Origin: a virus
Length of the DNA: 40,215 nucleotides
Virus record (IMG/VR): IMGVR_UViG_3300009180_000087
Span: 1 to 40,215 of that record
Direction: 5' to 3' (one strand)
Each line of letters starts with the position of its first letter. The stretch's first letter is position 1. This document shows, piece after piece, positions 1 to 5,739 of the stretch. Made by a program: the position numbers and the translations under genes. Below the pieces are notes generated by a model. That model was not told the origin of the DNA and did no database searches. It saw nothing but the letters and a program-made list of their open reading frames with translations.

Positions 1-126
1 ATTATTGCCAGAAAAATCATTAACAAGTATAATGATGCAGTAAGGCAAGATTTTGTAAAAGGTTCTACTATTGGAGAAGATGTATTGAAAAATAATAGAC
101 TTGGAGACCCTACAGTAGTTTCATAA
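1..126 (+). CDS. C-terminal end of an unidentified protein (partial)
   Basis: Reading frame 1 is open from the window edge to TAA at 124-126 and gives the last 41 residues of a protein, ending GDPTVVS. The stop codon directly abuts the ATG of the Dam methyltransferase, so the two genes are probably co-transcribed. The tail is mixed charged and polar with no motif I recognise. The start lies outside the window, so no function is assigned. Confidence 0.6.
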   Translation: MIARKIINKYNDAVRQDFVKGSTIGEDVLKNNRLGDPTVVS

Positions 127-951
127 ATGAATCGTCCTTTCTTAAAGTGGGCAGGAAACAAATATAGGGTCCTGCCCCATCTTATTCCCCATATTGGATA
201 TCCAAAGAGGTATTGTGAACCTTTTGGTGGCAGTCTTTCTGTTGCCTTGAACACATCGGCAGAGCAATTCATTCTGAATGATGTGAATAAAGATTTGGTG
301 GCAATCTATCAGAATCTGGTGAATCCAAATGATGACAGTTTTATCAAATACTGTGAAAAACTGTTCATTCCAGAGAATAACACGAAGGAATCGTATTTGG
401 AGTTACGTGAGCACTTTAATAATTCAACAGATTCTGTGGAGAGAGCACGTTTGTTTGTTTATCTGAATCGTCACTGTTTTAATGGTCTTTCCAGATACAA
501 TAGTAAGGGTGGATTTAATGTACCTTTTGGTAAGTATGATAAACCAGTATGCCCATCAGAGCAAATGAATGAGTTTCGTATGCTCTTTCTATCAAAACAA
601 TCAGTAAGATTCACATCACTTTCCTTTGAGGATTCTATTCTTTATAGTAACCTTGAAACAGGTGATGTGGTCTATTTTGACCCACCATATGTTCCTGCAT
701 CTGATACAGCAAACTTCACAAGTTATGCTACTGATGGTTTTAGTCATGAGCAACAGGTTGAGTTGATGGAGTTAGCAGAATCTCTTGCGAATCGTGGTGT
801 TAAAGTGATTCTATCCAATCATGATGTGCCGATTACTAGAGAACTTTACAAAAATGCTCAAATCTACCCAATTCAGGTGACCAGAACCATCTCTGCAAAG
901 AGTTCTAGCAGGAAAAAGGCAAATGAACTGATTGCGGTGTGGCAGTCCTGA
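127..951 (+). CDS. dam: Dam-type N6-adenine DNA methyltransferase (D12 class)
   Basis: 274 aa, close to the usual length of T4 and bacterial Dam (about 260-280 aa). It transfers a methyl group from S-adenosylmethionine to adenine N6 in DNA, typically in GATC. Visible motifs, in the alpha-group order: FLKWAGNK (residues 5-12) and EPFGGS (31-36) for AdoMet binding, NDVNKDL (51-57), and the catalytic DPPY at 185-188. The C-terminus SSRKKANELIAVW resembles the usual Dam end. The ATG immediately follows the preceding stop. In the phage it may protect DNA from GATC-cutting nucleases; a MutH-like endonuclease is encoded at 8253-8837. GATC specificity is inferred from the family and is not proven. 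Confidence 0.93.
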   Translation: MNRPFLKWAGNKYRVLPHLIPHIGYPKRYCEPFGGSLSVALNTSAEQFILNDVNKDLVAIYQNLVNPNDDSFIKYCEKLFIPENNTKESYLELREHFNNSTDSVERARLFVYLNRHCFNGLSRYNSKGGFNVPFGKYDKPVCPSEQMNEFRMLFLSKQSVRFTSLSFEDSILYSNLETGDVVYFDPPYVPASDTANFTSYATDGFSHEQQVELMELAESLANRGVKVILSNHDVPITRELYKNAQIYPIQVTRTISAKSSSRKKANELIAVWQS

Positions 952-996
952 AACTGGCACACAGGGGCACACAGGACTGTCTGAGTGCCCTATAAT
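938..996 (+). promoter_or_regulatory. Promoter cassette 1: 24-bp dyad plus TATAAT
   Basis: TGTGGCA (938-944), a 10-nt spacer containing the dam stop codon, and TGGCACA (955-961). A consensus -10 TATAAT lies at 991-996, 36 bp from the start of the second arm. No good -35 is present. A GGGCAC/GTGCCC inverted repeat lies between the dyad and the -10. It is one of eight cassettes with the same geometry in this window and probably drives the gene at 1019. Confidence 0.7.
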
Positions 997-1018
997 AGTC
1001 TCATAAGCAACCAACCCC

Positions 1019-1372
1019 ATGACTGCCACCTTCGCTGACTACGCTGCCCAGCAAACCGCCCGTAACAACATTCAGTTGAATGTTGTTAAGTATGGTCTGA
1101 TGCTGTGTGATGCTCTCATTCAAGATGCTCCTGATGGTTATGGTTACGAACTGAATTCTTCGGGCACAAAGTATCACAAAATCTTTATGTGCATTGATGG
1201 TCGTCGTGATAGCATTCATTGCTTCATTGATAAAAAGACTGGTGAAATCTACAAACCTGCGAGTCTCAAAGCACCTGCCAAAGGTGTTCGTTATGACCTT
1301 CGTATCATTGAGCAACGTGAATGGTTGCTTGAGAATGCTGACTGGGCAGGTGGTTATCTCTACGCTAAGTAA
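1019..1372 (+). CDS. Conserved cyanophage-type small protein, unknown function
   Basis: 117 aa, starting at the first ATG after a TATAAT promoter; the leader ends AACCAACCCC, with no clear Shine-Dalgarno. The protein contains CFIDKKTGEIYKPASLK followed by APAKGVRYDL and ends DWAGGYLYAK. I remember this combination as a widespread small protein of T4-like cyanophages, with no known function. No membrane segment or catalytic motif is seen. It heads a run of small genes and is followed after one base by a secreted-protein gene. The family recollection comes from memory, not a search. Confidence 0.85.
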   Translation: MTATFADYAAQQTARNNIQLNVVKYGLMLCDALIQDAPDGYGYELNSSGTKYHKIFMCIDGRRDSIHCFIDKKTGEIYKPASLKAPAKGVRYDLRIIEQREWLLENADWAGGYLYAK

Positions 1373-1373
1373 A

Positions 1374-1775
1374 ATGAAAAAACTACTTCTTCTGCTTCCA
1401 CTTACATTTCTTTCTGTTCCTGTGCAAGCACAACAGACGAACATCTATCAGGTTTGCCGAACCTATCAAGAGAACTATGCACCTGGTTATTATGATCAGT
1501 ATGGTAATTATATTCAAGGTAATGTAGATACTCAGGGATACAATACTCAGTGTGGAACTGGTACATACTATCTCCCTAACAACGGTGGAGCAGTCTATGC
1601 TTCTCCAGTCTCTCAACCAGTACAACAACCTAGAACATGCGCTGCTGCGCCTCTGGGAGCGATTCTAGGAGGTCTTGGTGCTTATGGTGTGACCAAGAGT
1701 GTTCCGAATCGTTGGTGGTCGATTCCTCTGGGTGTAGTGACTGGTGGTATTATTGGTAATGCTGTCTGTAATTAA
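1374..1775 (+). CDS. Exported protein with signal peptide and glycine-zipper-like C-terminus
   Basis: 133 aa from ATG 1374, one base after the previous stop. The start is chosen because it opens a classic signal peptide: MKKLLLLLPLTFLSVPVQA, with likely cleavage after AQA/QA near residue 19. The middle is rich in Y, Q, N and G. The C-terminal 40 residues carry a glycine-rich hydrophobic pattern (LGAILGGLGAYG, then PLGVVTGGIIGNAVC) like glycine-zipper two-helix segments of envelope proteins. Cysteines occur near both ends of the mature chain. It probably acts in the periplasm or outer envelope of the host. A role in lysis, superinfection exclusion or envelope alteration is possible but unproven. 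Confidence 0.8.
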   Translation: MKKLLLLLPLTFLSVPVQAQQTNIYQVCRTYQENYAPGYYDQYGNYIQGNVDTQGYNTQCGTGTYYLPNNGGAVYASPVSQPVQQPRTCAAAPLGAILGGLGAYGVTKSVPNRWWSIPLGVVTGGIIGNAVCN

Positions 1776-1834
1776 ATGACTTCAACTGACAAACTGATTT
1801 TTATTTCATCCTTCGTTTGGTTTCTTCACTGGTC

Positions 1835-2314
1835 ATGCAATCTATCATCGAAACTACTGGATATGGTTATCGCAAGCGGATCTGTACGGATGTTGCCACT
1901 TGGTTTCTGAGTAAGTTTCTACCACGCCATCAGATTTATGTTGAGATTCAACATCGTGGTCTGAAGCGTGAGAATGTATTTGGTTGGTGCGATTATACTG
2001 GTGATTCCTATCGCCCTCGTGAGTTTCTGATTGAATTGGATACTTGGATGCCTGAGGAATTGTATGTGAAGACTCTTCTTCATGAACTGGTGCATTTGCG
2101 TCAGTGGGTGACTGGATCTCTTCGTGCAAAGCGTGGTAAGAGATATTATGATGGAACAAATGTGGAGGAGATTGAGTATTGGGAGCAACCACATGAGATA
2201 GAGGCAAGAGAGCAGGAAGTGATATTATATGCAGAGTATCTTCAAGACAGAGCTCCTGTGCCAGTTTTTCAAGTGGCACACTGGTTCCCCAATCGCCTGC
2301 TGAATGCCCTATAA
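1835..2314 (+). CDS. SprT-like / HExxH zinc metallopeptidase-like protein
   Basis: 159 aa from ATG 1835; an in-frame TTG at 1817 is a less likely start. The zincin motif HELVH (residues 83-87) supplies two His ligands and the catalytic Glu. A downstream EQPHEIEAREQE segment (about 117-128) offers a third Glu ligand. This arrangement and the small size fit SprT/WSS1-like or other compact metallopeptidase folds found in phages. The substrate is unknown; DNA-protein crosslink or host protein cleavage are options. The last 15 codons overlap promoter cassette 2, and its TATAAT contains the stop codon, so this gene end doubles as a regulatory site for the next gene. Confidence 0.75.
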   Translation: MQSIIETTGYGYRKRICTDVATWFLSKFLPRHQIYVEIQHRGLKRENVFGWCDYTGDSYRPREFLIELDTWMPEELYVKTLLHELVHLRQWVTGSLRAKRGKRYYDGTNVEEIEYWEQPHEIEAREQEVILYAEYLQDRAPVPVFQVAHWFPNRLLNAL

Positions 2315-2315
2315 T
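2257..2315 (+). promoter_or_regulatory. Promoter cassette 2 embedded in the end of the metallopeptidase gene
   Basis: TGTGCCA (2257-2263), a 10-nt spacer, and TGGCACA (2274-2280) form a perfect 7-bp inverted repeat. TATAAT is at 2310-2315, again 36 bp from the second arm start. The dyad is translated as part of the upstream protein, and the -10 overlaps its TAA stop. It probably drives 2341-2604 and the following gene run. Confidence 0.72.
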
Positions 2316-2340
2316 TACAAGGTAATCGAGAGAGACATTC

Positions 2341-2604
2341 ATGACTGACTTTCCCACGCTTCACTCCAAAGATGGCACGATGGTTGTTCAATACTATCCT
2401 GTTAAAACTCCTTACGGTGATATTAGTCGGGAGTGGTGTCTGCAAGTGTTGTCTTGGGAAGGTGTGGAGCAGATGTCTAAGAAGTTTCTGAATCGTGTGG
2501 AGAAGTCTCTTGCAATTCGTGAGCGTGTTGCACTTGGTTATGTTGTGACTGCTGACAATACCAGTCTGCCTCAACTTGGTAATCCTTTTCATGGTGCTTG
2601 CTAA
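2341..2604 (+). CDS. Small protein of unknown function
   Basis: 87 aa, MTDFPTLHSKDG to GNPFHGAC, starting at the first ATG 26 nt after the TATAAT of cassette 2. The sequence is soluble and mixed charged, with no motif I recognise. It heads the compact operon running to about 5105; the next gene starts directly after its TAA. Confidence 0.75.
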   Translation: MTDFPTLHSKDGTMVVQYYPVKTPYGDISREWCLQVLSWEGVEQMSKKFLNRVEKSLAIRERVALGYVVTADNTSLPQLGNPFHGAC

Positions 2605-2778
2605 ATGACTACAATTCATCGTTTTAATAATCTCTTTGATGCCGTGAGGTTCTTGACTGATACATTTCAGATGACGAATCAAGAAGCAACTCATTTTGTA
2701 TGGGATCATCAATCTACGATTGGAACTGACCGTGGTGTTTGGATTGATGTAAAATCACTGATTGGATTGGTAAAATGA
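2605..2778 (+). CDS. Small protein of unknown function (57 aa)
   Basis: ATG 2605 follows the previous TAA with no gap. The 57-aa product runs from MTTIHRFNNLFDAVRFL to KSLIGLVK. It shares a 4-base ATGA overlap with the next gene, typical of coupled translation. The middle segment MTNQEATHFVWDHQ suggests a helical soluble protein. No family is recognised. Confidence 0.65.
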   Translation: MTTIHRFNNLFDAVRFLTDTFQMTNQEATHFVWDHQSTIGTDRGVWIDVKSLIGLVK

Positions 2779-2960
2779 GCAACAACACAACTTGGTTTGA
2801 AGTGTTTGTAACTCTTGGTGCTGGTATGGTTCTTCTTGTGATTGCTGCTGGTCTTCTTGCTTTCACTAATCCAAGAATTGAAGCAAAATGTATTGCAAAA
2901 GGAGGGCAAGTTTTTGCTGTTCCTGGTCATCCTAGTTCCTGTCTTTATCCTGCAAAATGA
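2775..2960 (+). CDS. Small single-span membrane protein
   Basis: 61 aa, overlapping its neighbours by ATGA at both ends. A hydrophobic stretch, VTLGAGMVLLVIAAGLLAF (about residues 12-30), is a clear transmembrane helix. It is followed by a short domain with two cysteines, ending GHPSSCLYPAK. It probably sits in the host inner or thylakoid membrane. Function unknown. Confidence 0.7.
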   Translation: MSNNTTWFEVFVTLGAGMVLLVIAAGLLAFTNPRIEAKCIAKGGQVFAVPGHPSSCLYPAK

Positions 2961-3109
2961 AAATCACTCAACTTTATCTTGTTGGAATTGCTCTGCTGAT
3001 GTATATGTCTTATAGTGCTCATCGTGATGAGTACAGACAGAAACAACAGCAAGCAGAGATTCATAAATTGTACTGTTCCGAAAACCCTACAAACTCTTCT
3101 TGCAAATGA
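2957..3109 (+). CDS. Small membrane-anchored protein (50 aa)
   Basis: ATG 2957 overlaps the previous stop (ATGA). The N-terminus MKITQLYLVGIALLMYMSY is hydrophobic and is either a signal anchor or a short membrane helix. A charged helix rich in Q, K and R and a Cys-containing tail, CSENPTNSSCK, follow. The next gene overlaps by ATGA. The similar architecture of the neighbour at 2775 (membrane helix plus two Cys at the end) suggests a pair acting together. The function is not recognised. Confidence 0.65.
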   Translation: MKITQLYLVGIALLMYMSYSAHRDEYRQKQQQAEIHKLYCSENPTNSSCK

Positions 3110-3303
3110 ACTTTACACTTGAACAACAAAAGATTATCTACAATGCGGTGAGGTATTATCAGATGAATCGAGTACCACATGCTGGAAAGGATTATTCTGT
3201 CTGTGATGAGATACTGAACAATCTCTTCAAAGAAGTTAAGTTGAATGAGGTTGAAGCAGTACCTCCCACACCTCCAGTCAACGGATTTGGATTTAATGTA
3301 TGA
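3106..3303 (+). CDS. Conserved cyanophage-type small protein (65 aa)
   Basis: ATG 3106 (ATGA overlap) is preferred over an in-frame TTG at 3100. The product begins MNFTLEQQKIIYNAVRYYQM and includes CDEILNNLFKEVK. I recall closely similar short proteins in T4-like cyanophages, all of unknown function. It is predicted helical and soluble with a Pro-rich C-terminal tail (VPPTPPVNG). It is coupled by ATGA to the next gene. Confidence 0.72.
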   Translation: MNFTLEQQKIIYNAVRYYQMNRVPHAGKDYSVCDEILNNLFKEVKLNEVEAVPPTPPVNGFGFNV

Positions 3304-3503
3304 ACAACAAAGACCTTCAGACATTTATTGCTGCATTTGACGATTTTATGAAACACTTTGACGCTGAAGAACTTTATTATGATGGGCGTAAGGTTTATGA
3401 GAATCATCGTGCCGAAGCACGTAGAATTCAAGAAGAACAAATTGAAGCAAAGGCAGCAGAGTTGGAAGTGACCTGTGATTATTATATGATGGAGTTCATG
3501 TGA
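3300..3503 (+). CDS. Small acidic helical protein of unknown function
   Basis: 67 aa, ATGA overlap with the previous gene. The composition is rich in E, D and A, with a probable long helix between residues 30 and 57 (ENHRAEARRIQEEQIEAKAA). The final G-A of its TGA region overlaps the next start. No motif is recognised. Confidence 0.68.
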   Translation: MNNKDLQTFIAAFDDFMKHFDAEELYYDGRKVYENHRAEARRIQEEQIEAKAAELEVTCDYYMMEFM

Positions 3504-3718
3504 TGAATCTCTACATCATCAACAAAATCCTTTTTGATTACACTTCTGGTATGGTAGTGATTGCTGCCGAGTCTAAAGAACATGCCCGTGATTTGTTTAT
3601 TGAAAAGTTTGTTAATTATGGTGCCGAAGATTTCGATCATGAATCTACCAAGTTTACTGTGATTGAAGGTGTGAATCATCCTGCTGCTATTGTTGACTAT
3701 GTGTATGGTGGAGGTTGA
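3503..3718 (+). CDS. Small alpha/beta protein, paralogous to the gene at 3903
   Basis: 71 aa from ATG 3503, overlapping the previous TGA by one base. The pattern MNLYIINKILFDYTSGMVVI, then AAESKEHARDLF, is matched by the gene at 3903 (MKSLYIVDYW, a gap, GGLICLIASTDTEAFGIL). Both look like a small fold with two strands and a helix, repeated in cyanophage genomes. The function is unknown. Confidence 0.68.
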   Translation: MNLYIINKILFDYTSGMVVIAAESKEHARDLFIEKFVNYGAEDFDHESTKFTVIEGVNHPAAIVDYVYGGG

Positions 3719-3719
3719 A

Positions 3720-3890
3720 ATGAATACAAGAACCAAACTGCTTCTCTCTTTATCACAAGTGGAGGGTATTCTCAAACTGATGAAGGGTAATGAGTACGAA
3801 CACTACATTATCACATTTCTAGCACCAGTTAATGCAGAACTCAATCGACAGTTGACAAATCTCACACAATCGACTAAAATGAAGGAGTAA
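3720..3890 (+). CDS. Small helical protein (56 aa)
   Basis: ATG 3720 is chosen because GGAGG lies 7 nt upstream, inside the end of the preceding gene; an upstream in-frame start at 3690 would overlap that gene further. The product MNTRTKLLLSLSQVEGILKL to STKMKE appears helical and amphipathic. No family is recognised. Confidence 0.6.
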   Translation: MNTRTKLLLSLSQVEGILKLMKGNEYEHYIITFLAPVNAELNRQLTNLTQSTKMKE

Positions 3891-3902
3891 TTAATCAAAG
3901 AA

Positions 3903-4133
3903 ATGAAATCACTTTATATTGTAGACTACTGGGTGCCGTTTCCATCTTCTGAGTATGGAGGTCTCATTTGTCTGATTGCTTCCACTGATACTGAGGCATT
4001 TGGTATTCTGTCAAATGAGAAAGCATTTGATGAGAGTTATGCACATTTGATTATGCCAAATGTTGTCAAGGCACAGAAGTTCAAACTACAAGATGAGCAT
4101 GAGGTTGGTATTCTTGATTCCTTTACGACATGA
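3903..4133 (+). CDS. Small alpha/beta protein, paralogous to the gene at 3503
   Basis: 76 aa, MKSLYIVDYWVPFPSSEYGG onwards. The N-terminal strand, GGLICLIASTDTEA strand-turn and following helix match the layout of the 3503 product, which suggests tandem duplication. It overlaps the next gene by ATGA. The function is unknown. Confidence 0.68.
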   Translation: MKSLYIVDYWVPFPSSEYGGLICLIASTDTEAFGILSNEKAFDESYAHLIMPNVVKAQKFKLQDEHEVGILDSFTT

Positions 4134-4411
4134 TTCCTGAGTTTCCACACAAAGCACCAAAGGATTATAGTTATGAGTTTGAGCAATTCAATACCCGTGC
4201 TGTTCGCATTTGGTTGTGTAATAGTCGGCAATTTGATTATAATCTTGGTGCCAGTACCAAAACTGTATGGGGATTCTATTCACCAAAGAAACGAGTCTAC
4301 TATGCACCAGTCAATGTCAAAACAATTGGTAAGCAAATAGATATAGAGAGTACAACGCCTTATACTGCAATGCCTCTTAAACAAACTCCACTTACTGCTG
4401 CTTTTGTATGA
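4130..4411 (+). CDS. Conserved cyanophage-type protein (93 aa)
   Basis: ATGA overlaps on both sides. The sequence contains FEQFNTRAVRIWLCNSRQFD, then a basic beta-rich stretch (KKRVYYAPVNVKTIG) and a Thr/Pro-rich end. I associate the APVN-K-T-G segment with small proteins of T4-like cyanophages. No enzymatic motif is seen. The function is unknown. Confidence 0.7.
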   Translation: MIPEFPHKAPKDYSYEFEQFNTRAVRIWLCNSRQFDYNLGASTKTVWGFYSPKKRVYYAPVNVKTIGKQIDIESTTPYTAMPLKQTPLTAAFV

Positions 4412-4593
4412 CTACATTCTATTCTGGTTTAGAGGTTAAGTATAAGGATCATGTTGGTTTTGTTGATTTTGTATGTGAGAAGTATATTACCATTTGTATT
4501 AATCAATCAGAAAATAGGTTAAAGGAGGTATGCATATTAGTCTATCCCCAATACTGGAAGGAAGTACAGTTACTGAAGCAATCGGAGAAATGA
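4408..4593 (+). CDS. Conserved cyanophage-type small beta protein (61 aa)
   Basis: MTTFYSGLEVKYKDHVGFVD, then YITICIN and CILVYPQYWKEVQLLKQSEK. The alternating hydrophobic pattern suggests a small beta barrel or SH3-like fold. I recall near-identical short proteins in cyanomyoviruses. It overlaps the genes on both sides by 4 bases. The function is unknown. Confidence 0.72.
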   Translation: MTTFYSGLEVKYKDHVGFVDFVCEKYITICINQSENRLKEVCILVYPQYWKEVQLLKQSEK

Positions 4594-4835
4594 AACATAA
4601 GACAGCATGGAGGTGGTGGTCAAAAGCATTAGGTGAGAAAGCATCCAAATGTGATAGAGAGTCTGATAAGATTTCACTCATTCGTACCTTTATCTTTCTC
4701 ACATACTTAATCACTAATGCCTTTATTGTTGCTGGAGTAGTACGACACTGGAATGACAAACAACATGAAATACCAAGTAACCTACCTGAAACCAAAAAAA
4801 AAATCGTATTCAAGACAAGTAGTCACGTTTTATAG
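4590..4835 (+). CDS. Small single-span membrane protein (81 aa)
   Basis: ATG 4590 is preferred: it overlaps the previous stop by ATGA and has GGAG just upstream. A longer in-frame ORF starting at 4530 would overlap the previous gene. The N-terminus is basic (MKHKTAWRWWSKALGEKASK), followed by a hydrophobic helix, LIRTFIFLTYLITNAFIVAG (about residues 30-49), then RHWNDK and a polar tail. The pattern resembles conserved cyanophage membrane proteins. Its last 83 bases overlap the next gene in another frame. Confidence 0.7.
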   Translation: MKHKTAWRWWSKALGEKASKCDRESDKISLIRTFIFLTYLITNAFIVAGVVRHWNDKQHEIPSNLPETKKKIVFKTSSHVL

Positions 4836-4923
4836 TATTGAAGATGCATCACACTATGAGCATCATATACAGTTACAAGGATGTAAACAAACTCAAATCA
4901 TACCAGTATTCGGAGAGTCATGA
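4753..4923 (+). CDS. Small basic protein (56 aa) overlapping the membrane-protein gene
   Basis: ATG 4753 (or ATG 4765) opens a frame to TGA 4921-4923 encoding KYQVTYLKPKKKSYSRQ, then FYSIEDASHYEHH and a C-terminus ending IIPVFGES. The frame extends well past the upstream stop at 4835, ends with a 4-base ATGA overlap with the next gene, and resembles short cyanophage proteins I recall. I therefore take it as real despite the 83-base overlap. The likely fold is beta-alpha-beta. Function unknown. Confidence 0.65.
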   Translation: MTNNMKYQVTYLKPKKKSYSRQVVTFYSIEDASHYEHHIQLQGCKQTQIIPVFGES

Positions 4924-5105
4924 CAACACTTTATACACTTGCAAATCAAGTTTATGCTTCATATCTAAAGAGAGGTAAGGGTCTTCATAGTCCTGATGAA
5001 GCATTATGGCAATTGAGAGAGTATGTAGAAGGGAATCCTGATGTGACTGATACGAATGTAATTGTTGAAAATGTAGTAATTTTACTGTTAGAGAGTGATT
5101 ATTGA
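4920..5105 (+). CDS. Small acidic helical protein (61 aa)
   Basis: Last gene of the compact run. MTTLYTLANQVYASYLKRG, then DEALWQLREYVEGNPDVTDT and ILLLESDY. It starts with an ATGA overlap. It is followed by an AT-rich tract and a strong inverted repeat (5166-5195), which may end the transcript. No family recognised. Confidence 0.65.
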   Translation: MTTLYTLANQVYASYLKRGKGLHSPDEALWQLREYVEGNPDVTDTNVIVENVVILLLESDY

Positions 5106-5165
5106 GTTAAAAGGTTAAATTTAATTAAAAAAACATATTAAAAAACATTATATTGTGTTTTGCTA

Positions 5166-5195
5166 ATTCTCAATAAGTGTTATGTTATTGAGAAT
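5166..5195. repeat. 11-bp perfect inverted repeat with 8-nt loop
   Basis: ATTCTCAATAA (5166-5176) and TTATTGAGAAT (5185-5195) are exact reverse complements around GTGTTATG. A further half-site, ATTGAGAAT, is at 5211-5219. There is no downstream T-run, so this may be a factor-binding site or an atypical terminator for the gene run ending at 5105. Confidence 0.75.
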
Positions 5196-5238
5196 CAATA
5201 GTGTATTAATATTGAGAATAGGGTAGGTTTAATGTCTG

Positions 5239-5337
5239 TTAATACCTTATAAAGACCTCTGAGACTTGTGATTAATACCTTATAAACCCCTCTGAGACTT
5301 GTGATTAATACCTTATAAAGACCTCTGAGACTTGTGA
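5239..5337. repeat. Three tandem 33-bp repeats
   Basis: Units start at 5239, 5272 and 5305, each beginning TTAATACCTTATAAA and ending CTCTGAGACTTGTGA. Units 1 and 3 are identical, and unit 2 differs at two positions. The period is close to three helical turns. Each unit has a TTATAAA segment that could act as a -10 or melting element. The role is unknown: iteron, operator array or tandem promoters. Confidence 0.85.
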
Positions 5338-5425
5338 CCTAAGCGAGCGTACCATAAGACGCGCAGTTTGTCAAGCCCCACGGCGCCGCGAAGTTCCCAG
5401 ACCCACACAGTCTTATTATAAGAAT

Positions 5426-5682
5426 CTAGTCGAGACTCATACACACAATCTCGACGAGAATGTTCACAAACATACACAATTCTCGACTAGATTGCATATA
5501 TACATACAACAATCTCGACGAGTACACACATCTAGTGCTTGCATCTCGTCGAGATATGTGCTACAATCATCTAGTTCACATACACATCTCGACGAGCTAT
5601 GTACGACGACTACGATATCGACTATACATACAGCAACGATTACGGACAGGATCTCGACGAGTATACAAATGATCTCGACGAG
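5426..5682. repeat. Array of the 9-bp palindrome CTCGWCGAG (eight sites)
   Basis: Exact CTCGACGAG/CTCGTCGAG copies are at 5450, 5514, 5545, 5588, 5653 and 5674. CTAG variants are at 5426 (CTAGTCGAG) and 5482 (CTCGACTAG). Four consecutive copies (5450-5545) are spaced 31-32 bp, about three helical turns. The copy at 5545 sits in the spacer of a promoter. The last two fall in the coding region of the next gene, in frame as Leu-Asp-Glu. The array looks like operator sites for a dimeric regulator. Confidence 0.75.
5539..5567 (+). promoter_or_regulatory. Sigma70-like promoter with a palindromic operator in its spacer
   Basis: TTGCAT (5539-5544), a 17-bp spacer, and TACAAT (5562-5567). The 13-bp palindrome ATCTCGTCGAGAT (5543-5555) overlaps the -35 edge and the spacer, a classical repressor position. 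It lies 32 bp upstream of the gene at 5599. Confidence 0.7.
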
Positions 5683-5739
5683 GATTATGCACGAGACGGG
5701 CAAGATTACGAAACGCTTGCATATCGTCATTATGCATGA
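5599..5739 (+). CDS. Small, highly acidic Asp/Tyr-rich protein (46 aa)
   Basis: MYDDYDIDYTYSNDYGQDLD to YETLAYRHYA. About a third of the residues are Asp or Glu and a fifth are Tyr, so a DNA-mimic or protein-binding role is conceivable. The motif DLDE occurs twice, each time encoded by a copy of the GATCTCGACGAG repeat. A palindrome copy at 5588 lies directly before the ATG. I recall similar short proteins ending DYxTLAYxHYA in cyanophages, which supports coding despite the repeat overlap. It is preceded by the promoter at 5539 and followed by one at 5717. Confidence 0.65.
   Translation: MYDDYDIDYTYSNDYGQDLDEYTNDLDEDYARDGQDYETLAYRHYA

Larger units (their letters stand above)
5106..5598. other. 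Non-coding regulatory region, about 490 bp
   Basis: No credible gene is visible here. In order it holds an AT-rich tract (5106-5165); an 11-bp inverted repeat with 8-nt loop (5166-5195) and a third half-copy at 5211-5219; three 33-bp tandem repeats (5239-5337); a short GC-rich stretch (5341-5400); and the start of the CTCGWCGAG palindrome array with a promoter at 5539-5567. ORFs on either strand across 5460-5780 are built from the palindrome repeats and look spurious. The composition is unlike the flanking genes. Confidence 0.7.

Noticed and set aside
1776-1910. Possible 44-aa hydrophobic ORF (MTSTDKLIFISSFVWFLHW...) starting right after the stop at 1775
   Set aside because: It overlaps the start of the HExxH gene by 76 bases and its second half looks like a shadow of that frame. 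The first 19 residues look membrane-like, so it is not excluded, but support is too weak to list.
5239-5682. CRISPR-like array
   Set aside because: The 33-bp repeats are directly tandem without spacers, and the 9-bp palindromes are too short and unevenly spaced. No cas genes are present.
5464-5730. Minus-strand ORF of 88 codons across the palindrome array
   Set aside because: It is open mainly because of the repeated palindrome and AC-rich spacers, has no ribosome-binding site, and overlaps a better + strand gene and two promoters.
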